55,781 nucleotides of DNA from CAYLZW01 sp964388085 (GTDB taxonomy: Bacteria; Myxococcota; UBA727; CAYLZW01): assembly GCA_964388085.1 (NCBI GenBank), contig CAYLZW010000008.1:1-55781 (forward strand), written 5' to 3'. How positions within the stretch are numbered: position 1 is the first letter of the stretch; each line of letters begins with the position of its first letter. The notes under the pieces were generated by a model. The model saw nothing but the letters and a program-made list of their open reading frames with translations, did no database searches and was not told where the DNA came from. Shown here in pieces: positions 26,576 to 33,597 of this stretch. The position numbers and the translations under genes were made by a program.

Positions 26576-26603
26576 GGGGCTGCATCCCGCCGACGCCGTC
26601 GCG

Positions 26604-27050
26604 CTACCCCTTCGTCTTCTTCTTGGCGCCCTTGCTACCGGAGCGCGTCGCGCGCGCGGGGCTCCGTCGGCTCTTCGCTTTCGTCGTCTTCACCTTTTGA
26701 ATCAGGACCTCCGCCGGGATGCCGAGCGCGTCGTGGAGCGCTCGGATCATATTGATGCTGAGGGGTCGACGACGGTTCAGCACCTCGGCGACGCGTGCCC
26801 GGCTACCGATCCACTGCTCGAGGTCCTTGCGGGTGAGACCTCGCTGCTCCATGGCAAACTCGATGGCCGCGATGGGTTCAGGAGCCTCGATGGCATGGTG
26901 CTCCTCCTCATATTTCTCGACGAGCACCGACAGGATGTCGAGGCGATCGAAGTCCGCGCTGCCCTCTTCCGCGTCGAGGAGCTCATCGATGGCGGCGAGG
27001 GCCTCCCCGTAGTCCTGCTCGGTCCGCAGCGGTCGAACTTCCATGGTCAC
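26604..27050 (-). CDS. higA: HigA-type antitoxin with basic C-terminal tail
   Basis: 148 residues in the COG5499/YgjM style. The N-terminal half is acidic and helical (DELLDAEEGSADFDRLDILS). The XRE helix-turn-helix spans about 78-115: IEFAMEQRGLTRKDLEQWIG then SRARVAEVLNRRRPLS. It should bind and neutralise HigB and repress the operon. The C-terminal ~28 residues are unusually Lys/Arg/Ser-rich (KVKTTKAKSRRSPARATRS), beyond the normal family end. The GTG at 27050 forms a GTGA overlap with the toxin stop, so coupling decides the start over the ATG two codons later. Confidence 0.88.
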   Translation of the reverse strand: MTMEVRPLRTEQDYGEALAAIDELLDAEEGSADFDRLDILSVLVEKYEEEHHAIEAPEPIAAIEFAMEQRGLTRKDLEQWIGSRARVAEVLNRRRPLSINMIRALHDALGIPAEVLIQKVKTTKAKSRRSPARATRSGSKGAKKKTKG

Positions 27051-27343
27051 ACCTCGTTGGCGTCGATCTTGTCGTACTCCGCGTGGGTGCCCACGAAACG
27101 GACGTACACACGTTGGGTCGAGTACATCACCCTCACGATGAGGGGGTACTTGTTGCCGCCGATGTTGAAGCAGACGCGGTTGTCGGCCAGAAAGCTCGCG
27201 TGGGGGAACAGCTGCTTTATGTCCGCGGGCGCACTCCAGCGAGCGGCCCGCGTGATCGCAAACCAAGCGCGCAGCGGCTGCTCCGCGTCGGCATGGCCAG
27301 CCTCCCAGAAGTCTTTCAGCCGCTTGCGACTGATGATGTGCAC
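27047..27343 (-). CDS. higB: HigB-type mRNA interferase toxin
   Basis: 98 residues of the RelE-like HigB (COG4680) family. The sequence starts (M)HIISRKRLKDFWEAGHADAE, and the hallmarks NRVCFNIGGNKYPLIVRV (about 56-73) and RFVGTHAEYDKIDANEV at the C-terminus are intact. Family members cleave mRNA at the ribosome. Toxin precedes antitoxin, the usual order for this family. The GTG start at 27343 lies exactly where transcription from the promoter-like element just upstream should begin, so the toxin message may be leaderless. Confidence 0.92.
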   Translation of the reverse strand: MHIISRKRLKDFWEAGHADAEQPLRAWFAITRAARWSAPADIKQLFPHASFLADNRVCFNIGGNKYPLIVRVMYSTQRVYVRFVGTHAEYDKIDANEV

Positions 27344-27349
27344 GTGAGC

Positions 27350-27378
27350 AGCATAGCGCGATCCCGTTTTGGGAGCAA
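27350..27378 (-). promoter_or_regulatory. higBA promoter, TTGCTC-N17-TATGCT
   Basis: On the minus strand TTGCTC (27373-27378) and TATGCT (27350-27355) are 17 bp apart, and the -10 ends six bases before the toxin GTG. Between them TCCC-N5-GGGA (27362-27374) is a small inverted repeat that could be a HigA operator. Confidence 0.6.
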
Positions 27379-27424
27379 GGCCGTACCTGCTCTCGGGTGC
27401 TGATCATTCGTCACATCTACAGGC

Positions 27425-27624
27425 GTCGACGTTACCAACCCCCCAACCCCCCGAGGCGGGGGGCTTTGACGCCTCGCGCTACGCGCATCGGGTTGACGGA
27501 TTGAGCGGCCCGTGGACCAGGGCGCGGGATTTCTGTCCCAGCGAAGCGGCAAAGGAGGCCCGAGCGCGCAGCGCGAGGATAGAAAGCCCCCCGCTTCGGG
27601 GGGTTTGGGGGGCCTGGTCACGCC
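27425..27624. repeat. imperfect inverted repeat, about 60-bp arms, each with a GC hairpin
   Basis: The left arm (27425-27486) and right arm (27564-27624) are near-complementary and separated by about 77 bp. Each arm carries a perfect six-bp C/G stem (27447-27463 and 27587-27603) followed by CTTT or GTTT, resembling short intrinsic terminators. No gene is supported between higB and the DinB gene (27344-27685). It looks like a MITE- or REP-type element or a paired bidirectional terminator. Confidence 0.7.
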
Positions 27625-27685
27625 GAGCGCCGACGAGGACACGCAGGCTCGTCGCAGGGCGGGGGCTTGGTGGCCCTCCTCCGGC

Positions 27686-28198
27686 TCAAGCAAACACGCG
27701 CCCCTCGTCGCTGCGCTGGAAGCGGATCAGGTCCAACGACGGCGGCGCGCCCCCGAGAACCGACAGGATGCCGTGCGCCTGCCCGCGGTGATGCGTCTGG
27801 TGATTGAACAGGTGCGCCAACGCCGGCGCCAGTCGTTGCTGCACCGTGCGCTTGTCGCTCACCGTCGTGTAGCGGAAGTCGCCGGCGAGCGCCTCCTCGC
27901 TGAGCTCGTCGACGAAACGGCGGATGCGCGCGTCCTCCGCTTCGCGCGCTGCCGTCAGCGACAGGAGATCCTCGTACAGGAGGGCGTCCAGGCGAGCGGG
28001 GGCGTCGCCGGTGCCGGTGAAGCGCTGCAGCCAGATGCGGTCGGCGACGAGGATGTGGTTCAGCGTCCCGCGCAGCGAGCCGAAGAAGGCGCCCGTGTCG
28101 CGGCCGAAGGCTTCTTCCGAGAGTGCCGCGGCCGCTCGGTAGAGCTGCTCGTTCGCCCAGGCGTTGTAAGCGGCGAACATCGTGTAGTGCTGCTTCAT
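27686..28198 (-). CDS. DinB-family metalloprotein
   Basis: This 170-residue four-helix-bundle protein of the DinB/YfiT superfamily has the likely metal triad His47 in TLNHILVADRIWL and the pair in FNHQTHHRGQAHGIL (about 130-144). Members include thiol-dependent transferases and many uncharacterised proteins; DNA-damage induction is the source of the name only. The sequence starts MKQHYTMFAAYNAWANEQLY, typical of the family. It is divergent from the ATP-grasp gene. No Shine-Dalgarno of note. Confidence 0.9.
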   Translation of the reverse strand: MKQHYTMFAAYNAWANEQLYRAAAALSEEAFGRDTGAFFGSLRGTLNHILVADRIWLQRFTGTGDAPARLDALLYEDLLSLTAAREAEDARIRRFVDELSEEALAGDFRYTTVSDKRTVQQRLAPALAHLFNHQTHHRGQAHGILSVLGGAPPSLDLIRFQRSDEGRVFA

Positions 28199-28291
28199 CC
28201 GAATTCTCTTTCCGCGCGCGGCGGGCGATACGGAGTGTCGTCATCCCGCGCTGGCGGAGGATACCGCGGCGCGACAGCCCGAGCGTGAGCC

Positions 28292-29242
28292 ATGAAGGAC
28301 CTCCTCGTCGTCTATGAGCACCCTGAGTGGCAGAAGCCGCTGTTCGCCGCGCTCGAGAAGCGGGGGCTCTCCTACGCCGCCCTCGACATCAAGGCCGCCA
28401 GCTTTGGCGACGAGGATCCGCCGCGCGCGCGGCTGACCTTCAACCAGGCGAGCCCGAGCGCTTATGTGCGCGGCAATGTCCGCGCGGTGCCGTTCGCGCT
28501 CGCGTACCTGCGCTTCCTCGAGACTCTGGGGGCGCCGGTGCTCAATGGCGCCGACGTGTTCGCGCTCGAGCTGTCGAAGAGCGCGCAGGCGGCGCTGATG
28601 CGGCAGGTCGGCGTCACGGGGCCGCGCTCGCTCGTGTTCAACGACGTCGACGCGCTCAAGGCGCGCGCGGACGAGATCGGCTGGCCGGCGCTGCTCAAGC
28701 CCGAGCAGGGCGGCAGCGGCGCGCGCATCCAGACGGTGGACAGCTTCGCCGACGTCGAGCGGGTGTTTGCGAGCGCGCCTGACATCTGGGCGCCCGACAA
28801 CCTGTTCCTCTTGCAGGAATATCTGCCGCACGATCCCGAGCGCGGCATCGTGCGCATGGAGTTCCTCGGCGGCGAGCTGCTCTACGCCATGCGCGTCGTC
28901 ACGCACGGCCGCTTCAACCTCTGCCCGGCGCCGGTGTGTAACCCCGACGACGGCAGCGAGGGCGCCTGCGAGGTGCCGCAGCTCGCGGGCAAGCCGGTCG
29001 AGTTCTATCCCTTCCCCGAGGTGCCCGACGAGGCGGTGGCCGACGCGAAGAAGCTGATCGCGGCCGGTAAGCTCGACGTGGGCGGCATCGAGTACCTCGA
29101 GACCCCCGATGGCCGGCGGGTGTTCTACGACATCAACGCGAACTCGAACCTGCGGCCCTCCATCGCGGCGGCCTTCGGCTTCGATCCCTTCGAGCGCGTG
29201 GTGGACTACCTCGAGCGGCGGCTGGCGCAGCTCGGCGGCTGA
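28292..29242 (+). CDS. RimK/glutathione-synthetase-like ATP-grasp ligase
   Basis: 316 residues. ATP-grasp blocks are visible: GWPALLKPEQGGSGARIQTV (about 130-149, nucleotide-binding Lys), FLLQEYLPHD (about 170) and the metal-binding end VFYDINANSNLRPSIAAAF (about 280-298). Such enzymes ligate an amine or thiol to an acyl phosphate. The closest style is RimK/GshB-like proteins of unknown substrate. The last codons and TGA lie inside a 27-bp sequence repeated at 30018 and in part at 41167, making the 3' end a candidate integration site whose repeat restores the reading frame. Start: ATG at 28292 after GTGAGCC. Confidence 0.9.
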   Translation: MKDLLVVYEHPEWQKPLFAALEKRGLSYAALDIKAASFGDEDPPRARLTFNQASPSAYVRGNVRAVPFALAYLRFLETLGAPVLNGADVFALELSKSAQAALMRQVGVTGPRSLVFNDVDALKARADEIGWPALLKPEQGGSGARIQTVDSFADVERVFASAPDIWAPDNLFLLQEYLPHDPERGIVRMEFLGGELLYAMRVVTHGRFNLCPAPVCNPDDGSEGACEVPQLAGKPVEFYPFPEVPDEAVADAKKLIAAGKLDVGGIEYLETPDGRRVFYDINANSNLRPSIAAAFGFDPFERVVDYLERRLAQLGG

Positions 29243-29246
29243 CCTC
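29220..29246 (+). repeat. att-like direct repeat, copy A (3' end of ATP-grasp gene)
   Basis: 27 bp identical to copy B at 30018-30044; its last 23 bp are identical to copy C at 41167-41189. The shared core is GCAGCTCGGCGGCTGACCTC. It contains the ATP-grasp stop codon. Confidence 0.9.
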
Positions 29247-29291
29247 GCCCTGAGATCCGACGGAGGGGACGTCGCGCGCGGCGCTTCTCGC

Positions 29292-29297
29292 TATGCT
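29292..29297 (+). promoter_or_regulatory. -10-like TATGCT, 6 nt before ATG
   Basis: TATGCT ends six bases before the ATG at 29304, the same hexamer and spacing as at higB. No Shine-Dalgarno is close enough to serve. It points to a leaderless transcript. Confidence 0.45.
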
Positions 29298-29303
29298 GCC
29301 CGG

Positions 29304-29777
29304 ATGGAGTGGAGCGCTGTCATGCGCGTGTTCGGCGCGCTCGAAGCCGCGGCGGTCGACTACGTCCTCGTGGGCGGCGTCGCTGTGAACCTGCATGGCC
29401 TCGAGCGCGCGACCGCGGACCTCGATGTGTTCATCGCGCCTACGCGCGACAACGTCGAACGACTGAAGCGCGCGCTGCGAGCGATCTATGAAGACGAGGC
29501 CATCGATGAGATCTCCGCCGACGATCTGCTCGGCGAGTATCCCGCCGTTCGCTACGTCCCGCCCGAGGGGCCGCCCCTCGACATCCTCACTCGCCTTGGC
29601 ACCGCGTTCTCCTTCGATGACCTCGAGTCGGAGCGCTACGACGTCGATGGACAGGCGGTGCGCGTCGCCACGCCGATGACGCTCTATCGAATGAAGCGCG
29701 GCACAGTGCGCCCGCTCGACCACGCCGACGCCGCGCGGCTTGCACGCGCGTTCGGCCTCGACCCGGAGGAGCGCTGA
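29304..29777 (+). CDS. MNT/AbiEii-like nucleotidyltransferase
   Basis: 157 residues. VLVGGVAVNLHGLERATADLDVFI (about 21-44) is the polymerase-beta-type nucleotidyltransferase signature, with GG, a following HG and the catalytic DxD as DLD. The rest (LDILTRLGTAFSFDDLES, VATPMTLYRMKRGTVRPLDHADAARL) matches small solo NTases of the AbiEii/DUF6036 group that act as toxins or antitoxins. The stop overlaps the next start (TGATG). The pair sits exactly between repeat copies A and B, suggesting it arrived as a cassette. Toxin activity is inference. Confidence 0.85.
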   Translation: MEWSAVMRVFGALEAAAVDYVLVGGVAVNLHGLERATADLDVFIAPTRDNVERLKRALRAIYEDEAIDEISADDLLGEYPAVRYVPPEGPPLDILTRLGTAFSFDDLESERYDVDGQAVRVATPMTLYRMKRGTVRPLDHADAARLARAFGLDPEER

Positions 29778-30016
29778 TGCCCATCGAGCGTTACAAGAGC
29801 GCCTCCGACATGCCGCCACCTCCCCCACGGGATCCCCAAGATCCCTCGACGTGGGCCGCTATCCGCGAGCTGTGGGCGATCGCGGCGCACACCCTTCCCC
29901 CGCTCTATCCGCCCGGCGTCACGCGCTTCCGCAGCATCGAAGAGGCGCAGCGGGCACGCGAGGAGGCCACGCTCGAGAGGATGCGCGCCGTGCGACGCCG
30001 CAGGGGCGGAGCGTAG
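29777..30016 (+). CDS. small partner protein of the NTase module
   Basis: 79 residues, coupled to the NTase by a TGATG overlap. The N-terminus is Pro-rich (MPPPPPRDPQDP), then helical (TWAAIRELWAIAAHTLPP), then PPGVTRFRSIEEAQRAREEA and an Arg-rich end. I recall similar short PPG-x-x-RFRSIEEAQ proteins beside NTases of this type, but cannot confirm a family here. Size, charge and coupling suit an antitoxin or accessory subunit. The stop at 30014-30016 lies one base before repeat copy B. Confidence 0.7.
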   Translation: MPIERYKSASDMPPPPPRDPQDPSTWAAIRELWAIAAHTLPPLYPPGVTRFRSIEEAQRAREEATLERMRAVRRRRGGA

Positions 30017-30017
30017 A

Positions 30018-30044
30018 GGCTGGCGCAGCTCGGCGGCTGACCTC
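30018..30044 (+). repeat. att-like direct repeat, copy B
   Basis: 27 bp identical to copy A. It lies immediately after the small-protein stop codon, and the following nine bases match those after copy C at seven positions (ending CAGACG). Confidence 0.9.
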
Positions 30045-30091
30045 CGCCAGACGCTTCAACAGCAGAGGCCGGTACCGTCGTACCAGAGGAC

Positions 30092-30253
30092 CTACGCTCG
30101 CGTACGCCGCTTGGAGACGAAGGCGAACACGTCGCCGGCAGCGACGTCGTGCCCGATCTCAGCGACGAGGCCCGACAGCGTGTTGAAGCTCTTTCGCATG
30201 TCGCACGGCCGCGGATAGGCGAACGCGCGCACGCGGCCCGACGGTCCGATCAC
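30092..30253 (-). pseudogene. truncated IS66 TnpB (Orf2)
   Basis: The 53-codon frame from GTG 30253 reads (M)IGPSGRVRAFAYPRPCDMRK then SFNTLSGLVAEIGHD and VFAFVSKRRTRA before a TAG. This matches the first half of IS66-family TnpB (about 115 residues), where SK/RRRxRLKLL normally continues. GTGA overlap with the upstream gene is the normal IS66 arrangement. The remainder of tnpB and tnpC are missing, so it is a remnant. It lies 47 bp inside repeat copy B, at the edge of the RHS island. Confidence 0.82.
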
Positions 30254-30591
30254 GACAGCGCCCGGATGAGCGCGGCGAGACCGTCGACGTCCAAGTTCTC
30301 GATGAGAAGGCCGCGCGGGCCGCGCACGACGATGCCCTTCGGGGCGCGCGGCGGCTGCTCATAGACGACGACGATCGGCACTAGCGTCGCCGATGACTCC
30401 TCGGCGAGGAGCCGTGAAACCGTCGGCTGGCTCACGCCCAAGCTCGCCGCGACGCGAGACCTCGACGCGCCGCCAGCGACCTCACGCTTGACGTAGGCGC
30501 GCAGCGACGCGCGGAGAGCGGGCGGGAAGCGACGGCGTCGCGTAGGCAGGGCGGCGATGGCGGCACGAAGCTTACGGGTCTCGTCGGGCAT
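30250..30591 (-). CDS. IS66-type TnpA (Orf1) helix-turn-helix protein
   Basis: 113 residues. An N-terminal helix-turn-helix (AGGASRSRVAASLGVSQPTV, about 43-62) and a C-terminal segment ending GLDVDGLAALIRALS-like (ENLDVDGLAALIRALS) match Orf1 of IS66 elements. It is intact but followed by a truncated tnpB, so the element cannot move by itself. An AGGAGG Shine-Dalgarno sits inside a hairpin just before the ATG. It could survive as a DNA-binding regulator, which is speculation. Confidence 0.72.
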   Translation of the reverse strand: MPDETRKLRAAIAALPTRRRRFPPALRASLRAYVKREVAGGASRSRVAASLGVSQPTVSRLLAEESSATLVPIVVVYEQPPRAPKGIVVRGPRGLLIENLDVDGLAALIRALS

Positions 30592-30596
30592 GCAGA

Positions 30597-30614
30597 GCCT
30601 CCTTTGGCGGAGGC
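30597..30614 (-). promoter_or_regulatory. hairpin enclosing the tnpA Shine-Dalgarno
   Basis: GCCTCC-N6-GGAGGC is a perfect six-bp stem. On the coding strand the 3' arm contains AGGAGG of the tnpA ribosome-binding site, so folding would hide it, a known way transposons limit translation. Confidence 0.45.
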
Positions 30615-30841
30615 AGCTTCAGCACGCGGCGGCCAGGGCGTCAGGACCGACGCGGCGAGCATGTACTGACAACCCCCATGCGTCAGAACGTTCTGGAGTC
30701 GGATGGGGCTAAGCCACGAGCCGCCGATGACGATGTCCACCGAATCGACGAGCACGTTCGTCCAAATCGACGGACCCCAAAAATGGGACGCCGCTGCTTG
30801 CGGTATGTTTCCAGACAAGTAGGAGACACTGCGCAGGGGAG

Positions 30842-31186
30842 CTATCCACCAAGGGACGACAAGGCGTCACGTGCCGCGGCTGCTAGCGTACGCCACGCCT
30901 TCGTCGTCAAGAAGTCTTCAAGCGCCGGAAGCTCCTGGGGAGTGTCATCGCAAACCTGGTTCAACACCCTGTCGAAATTCGCAAGCACACTTAGTTCTAA
31001 GGTGGCGAAACCTGACCGAAAATTCACGTCCTCCGGGAAGTAGCAGTCCTCCCACTGGTTGAACAGTTCCGCGGGAACGTTCACATGAGGAACCGTCCGC
31101 TGGTACTCCCGCTGCTTCTCCTCGCTAGCGAGCAGCGAGAGGGTCTCGAGCACCCGTGCCCGTAGCGTTGTCGAAAGGTCGGTCAT
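30842..31186 (-). CDS. putative immunity protein 1 of the orphan RHS toxin
   Basis: 114 residues from ATG 31186, eight bases after the preceding toxin stop, with GAGG eight bases upstream. It is helical and acidic (VNVPAELFNQWEDCYFPEDV; LANFDRVLNQVCDD). It resembles the protein at 33268-33597 in layout: an (E)Y-RT segment near residue 27, then W/F-D, L-x-FDR-x-L and a final AW/VW-xx-L-x-x-AR-x-AL-xx-L. Position directly after a toxin C-terminus is the standard place for cognate immunity. A longer start at GTG 31228 would overlap the toxin. I know no named family. Confidence 0.7.
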   Translation of the reverse strand: MTDLSTTLRARVLETLSLLASEEKQREYQRTVPHVNVPAELFNQWEDCYFPEDVNFRSGFATLELSVLANFDRVLNQVCDDTPQELPALEDFLTTKAWRTLAAAARDALSSLGG

Positions 31187-31519
31187 CGTCTGCCTCACGG
31201 AGAAAACCAGCTCGACCATCTCTGCCACTCGGAGAGAGGAATGTGAGCCTCGGCTGCATTGTCCGCGATGCTTCCGTTGATCGGTTTCCCACTTCTGCCA
31301 ATTGTCTGACCGTTGTGACGCACGATTACGTGGTCAAGTTGCTGCGTCACCTGGCTATTTGTTGGGTTTCCCGCATCGATCCTAATGCCGTTCCCCTTGT
31401 TGACAGGATCAGTCCAGCGTACGCCGACCCCCTTCTTAGTCGACGAACCGGGGCCCCAGCTTGAAGGAACTTTGCCGTCCGCAGCTCTCCCGGGCGACCA
31501 GGCCCCCCGCGAGGCAGAG

Positions 31520-31526
31520 CCCCCCC
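31520..31526 (-). repeat. G7 tract before the orphan toxin domain
   Basis: Seven G on the coding strand (GGT GGG GGG GCT). The toxin domain downstream is in the -1 frame; eight G, or -1 slippage here, would join linker and toxin. Confidence 0.85.
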
Positions 31527-31908
31527 ACCGCCTTCGGAAGGCGAGGCCCCATCGGACGGGCCGCCACCGCTCCCATCCCCGGACATGGAGTGGGACATCA
31601 AGCCAATGCCGACGCCCGTAGTCACGACCCCCGTCGCAATAAGTCCCGAGCTAGCAACAATGACCGGCCCGCCGAGCGCCGCAGTGGGTCCGCCGGCGAC
31701 CAGCATCCCACCGCCCGCGTCTCCACCAATGCCTACGACAATCTGGGCTAGACCATACGCTGTGGTGGTCGCACCAGTAACGAGCTCCGCGAAGTCGACG
31801 GCGTCGCGGACGTAGGACGCGGCGGCCGGAGCGACGACCTTGAGCGTGGTCCATGGGTTGGAGAGCGCGAAGGAGGCCGCGAGCCCATACTGCAGCACGG
31901 AGATCCGT

Positions 31909-32790
31909 CCGAACCCCGTCGGATCGCTAAACAGCAGCGGACGTCCGCCGACGTACGCATAGACATTCGGTCCGTCGTAGAAGCCGAGGGGGTCCGGAGT
32001 CGCAAACCTCCCAAACTCCGGCATGTACCAGCGGGCGCCGAACCGCTGAAGGCCCACGACGGGCAGCGAGGGCTGCGCGCCCAGAACGAAGCGGAGTCAT
32101 AGGGGTCAGCCCACGGGTACCCGTCGGGGTCGAGAGCCGTGACCTCGCCGAACGCGCTGGTCTCGTACCTGGCTACGATCTCACCGTCTGCGTTCGACAG
32201 CGCCGCGACCCTGTCGTTCCACCCCGGGTGGACCCAGAGCGGGTCTTCTCCGTCGGGGACGATTGCCTGCGGGATCTCGCCTCCGGCCATCACCAGCAGA
32301 GTCTCGCCTGCAGGGGTGCGCTCGATGAGCACGCGGCCTTCTGCGTACTGGTATGCCCGCACCTCGTTACCGTTCTCGTCCAGAATCTGAGCGACTCGGC
32401 CGAGCGCATCGACGCGGACGTTGAAGCAGTCCTCCGATCCATTTGCGTCATCGCAGACCACAGAGATCTCGTCGAACGGCCCGTATTCGACTCGAACAGC
32501 GACGCCATCGGGTCGCGTGTACCATTCGGTGCGGCCGCTATCGTCTACGCCGTAGGCACCGTAGAAGTGTGACGGGACATCGGCGTACGAGAGCACGGTA
32601 TCGTAAGCAAAGTCGTGCCGCTCGATGGAGGACCAGTTGGCGCTGTCGTCAAACCCGCGAGCGTGGAATCGCGGCGCGTCCTGCCAGACGTCCCCCGGCG
32701 TGAGCTCCAAGTCGTCTCGGTCAACGTCGTGGGCCGCTTGTGCCACCCTGGCGAGCTCGTCCCAGCCGAAGTAGCTGGTCCGGGGTGCGC
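31909..32790 (-). repeat. RHS-tip duplication, copy 1
   Basis: About 880 bp corresponding to 33838-34720, offset 1929-1930. A central stretch of several hundred bases (about 32127-32610) looks identical, and divergence rises at both ends. It includes the RHS end motifs. Confidence 0.92.
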
Positions 32791-33267
32791 CGATTCCCCC
32801 GATGAGTCCCGGGCTTGCGGCGCTCGCCGGCCCGACGAGCGTGGCGGCGACGAGCTCGACGGCCCCGACGCGCGCCTGCCCGTTCGCAGCAGTCGGGAAC
32901 ACGAACGCCCCCGCCGCCGCGGGCCTGGATAGCGCGACGACGAAGACGAAGAAGAGCGTGGAGTGGCGAAGCCCCAGCATGCAGCGTTCTACATCGCGGG
33001 CGACATCCGGGCCAGGGCGAAGGCACGGGACGCCGTACCGCGAGCCGCTCTGCGCCGACATTAGGCGTTGGGCTTCTCTGGCCCGTCACGGCGAAACCAA
33101 CGAGTGCCGGTTCAGGGGTACATGCTCGCCGCGTCGGTCTTGTGAGCGGCCGCGCCGCACGGCGGCGGGTGGAAAAATCCGGCGAGGCCCCGCTCAACGC
33201 GAGTGGTCACGGGGGACAGGTTGGCCGACCTCTGCTCCCGCCGACGTGGAGAGGACACAGAGCAATC

Positions 33268-33597
33268 TTACTCTGGCCCACTTAGCGTATGTAAGGCTTC
33301 GCGCGCAAGTCGCCGAACCTGGCCCCATACGGGAGCGGCGTGCAAAGCATCCACCGTCCAGATGTCTCCGTAGTCGCGGCCGCTCATTTCTTCAAGGTGC
33401 CGGTCGAGCCGAGACGATACGGCGCGAGCACTTTCGCCCAACTGTTCCTTAACGACAGCGAACGCATCGCTGAACTCCAACGCGAGTTCGTCCGCCGACG
33501 GGGCCGTGCCTAGCGTCCGAAGATACGATTCTTGCTCGCTGGCCGACGAGGCTAGACGCACAAGCGTTTGCCGGAACTGCTCCATCATCGTGGCCAT
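33268..33597 (-). CDS. putative immunity protein 2 of the large RHS toxin
   Basis: 109 residues, helical and acidic (ELALEFSDAFAVVKEQLGES; SSRLDRHLEEMSG; WGQVRRLAREALHTL). It overlaps the end of the RHS toxin frame by 13 bases if started at ATG 33597, or by ATGA if started at 33588, indicating coupled expression. Its layout parallels putative immunity protein 1 although identity is low, suggesting one family paired with different toxins. The frame is open upstream through the toxin's G8 tract, so -1 slippage there would fuse toxin and immunity protein. No known family recognised. Confidence 0.7.
   Translation of the reverse strand: MATMMEQFRQTLVRLASSASEQESYLRTLGTAPSADELALEFSDAFAVVKEQLGESARAVSSRLDRHLEEMSGRDYGDIWTVDALHAAPVWGQVRRLAREALHTLSGPE

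Larger units (their letters stand above)
31195..32980 (-). pseudogene. orphan RHS tip plus toxin, two frameshifts
   Basis: A short RHS-type gene. A start context shared with the large rhs gene (AGAACGCTGCATGCT) and a signal peptide (MLGLRHSTLFFVFVVALSRP) precede about 290 residues of RHS tip. Frame is lost by one missing base at about 32092-32097 relative to the intact copy (AAGCAGAAGTC there, AAGCGGAGTC here), then again at the G7 tract 31520-31526. With both repaired it continues through RHS end DPLGFYDGPNVYAYVGGRP and DPTGFGR, a hydrophobic linker, and a toxin ending GVRWTDP, GNGIRID, QLDHVIVRHNGQTIG, AHIPLSEW. That last pattern is familiar from polymorphic-toxin C-termini; I cannot name the family. 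The Shine-Dalgarno is GTAG versus GGAG in the large gene. Confidence 0.82.

Noticed and set aside
27369..27791. Small frames across the inverted repeat, reading PPEAGGF-type sequence on both strands
   Set aside because: They are the hairpin repeats read as protein; frames on both strands look alike because of the symmetry.
31748..33061. 437-codon frame taken as a complete gene
   Set aside because: Its last ~110 codons are out of frame with the RHS sequence seen in the intact copy; it is the front part of the frameshifted orphan.
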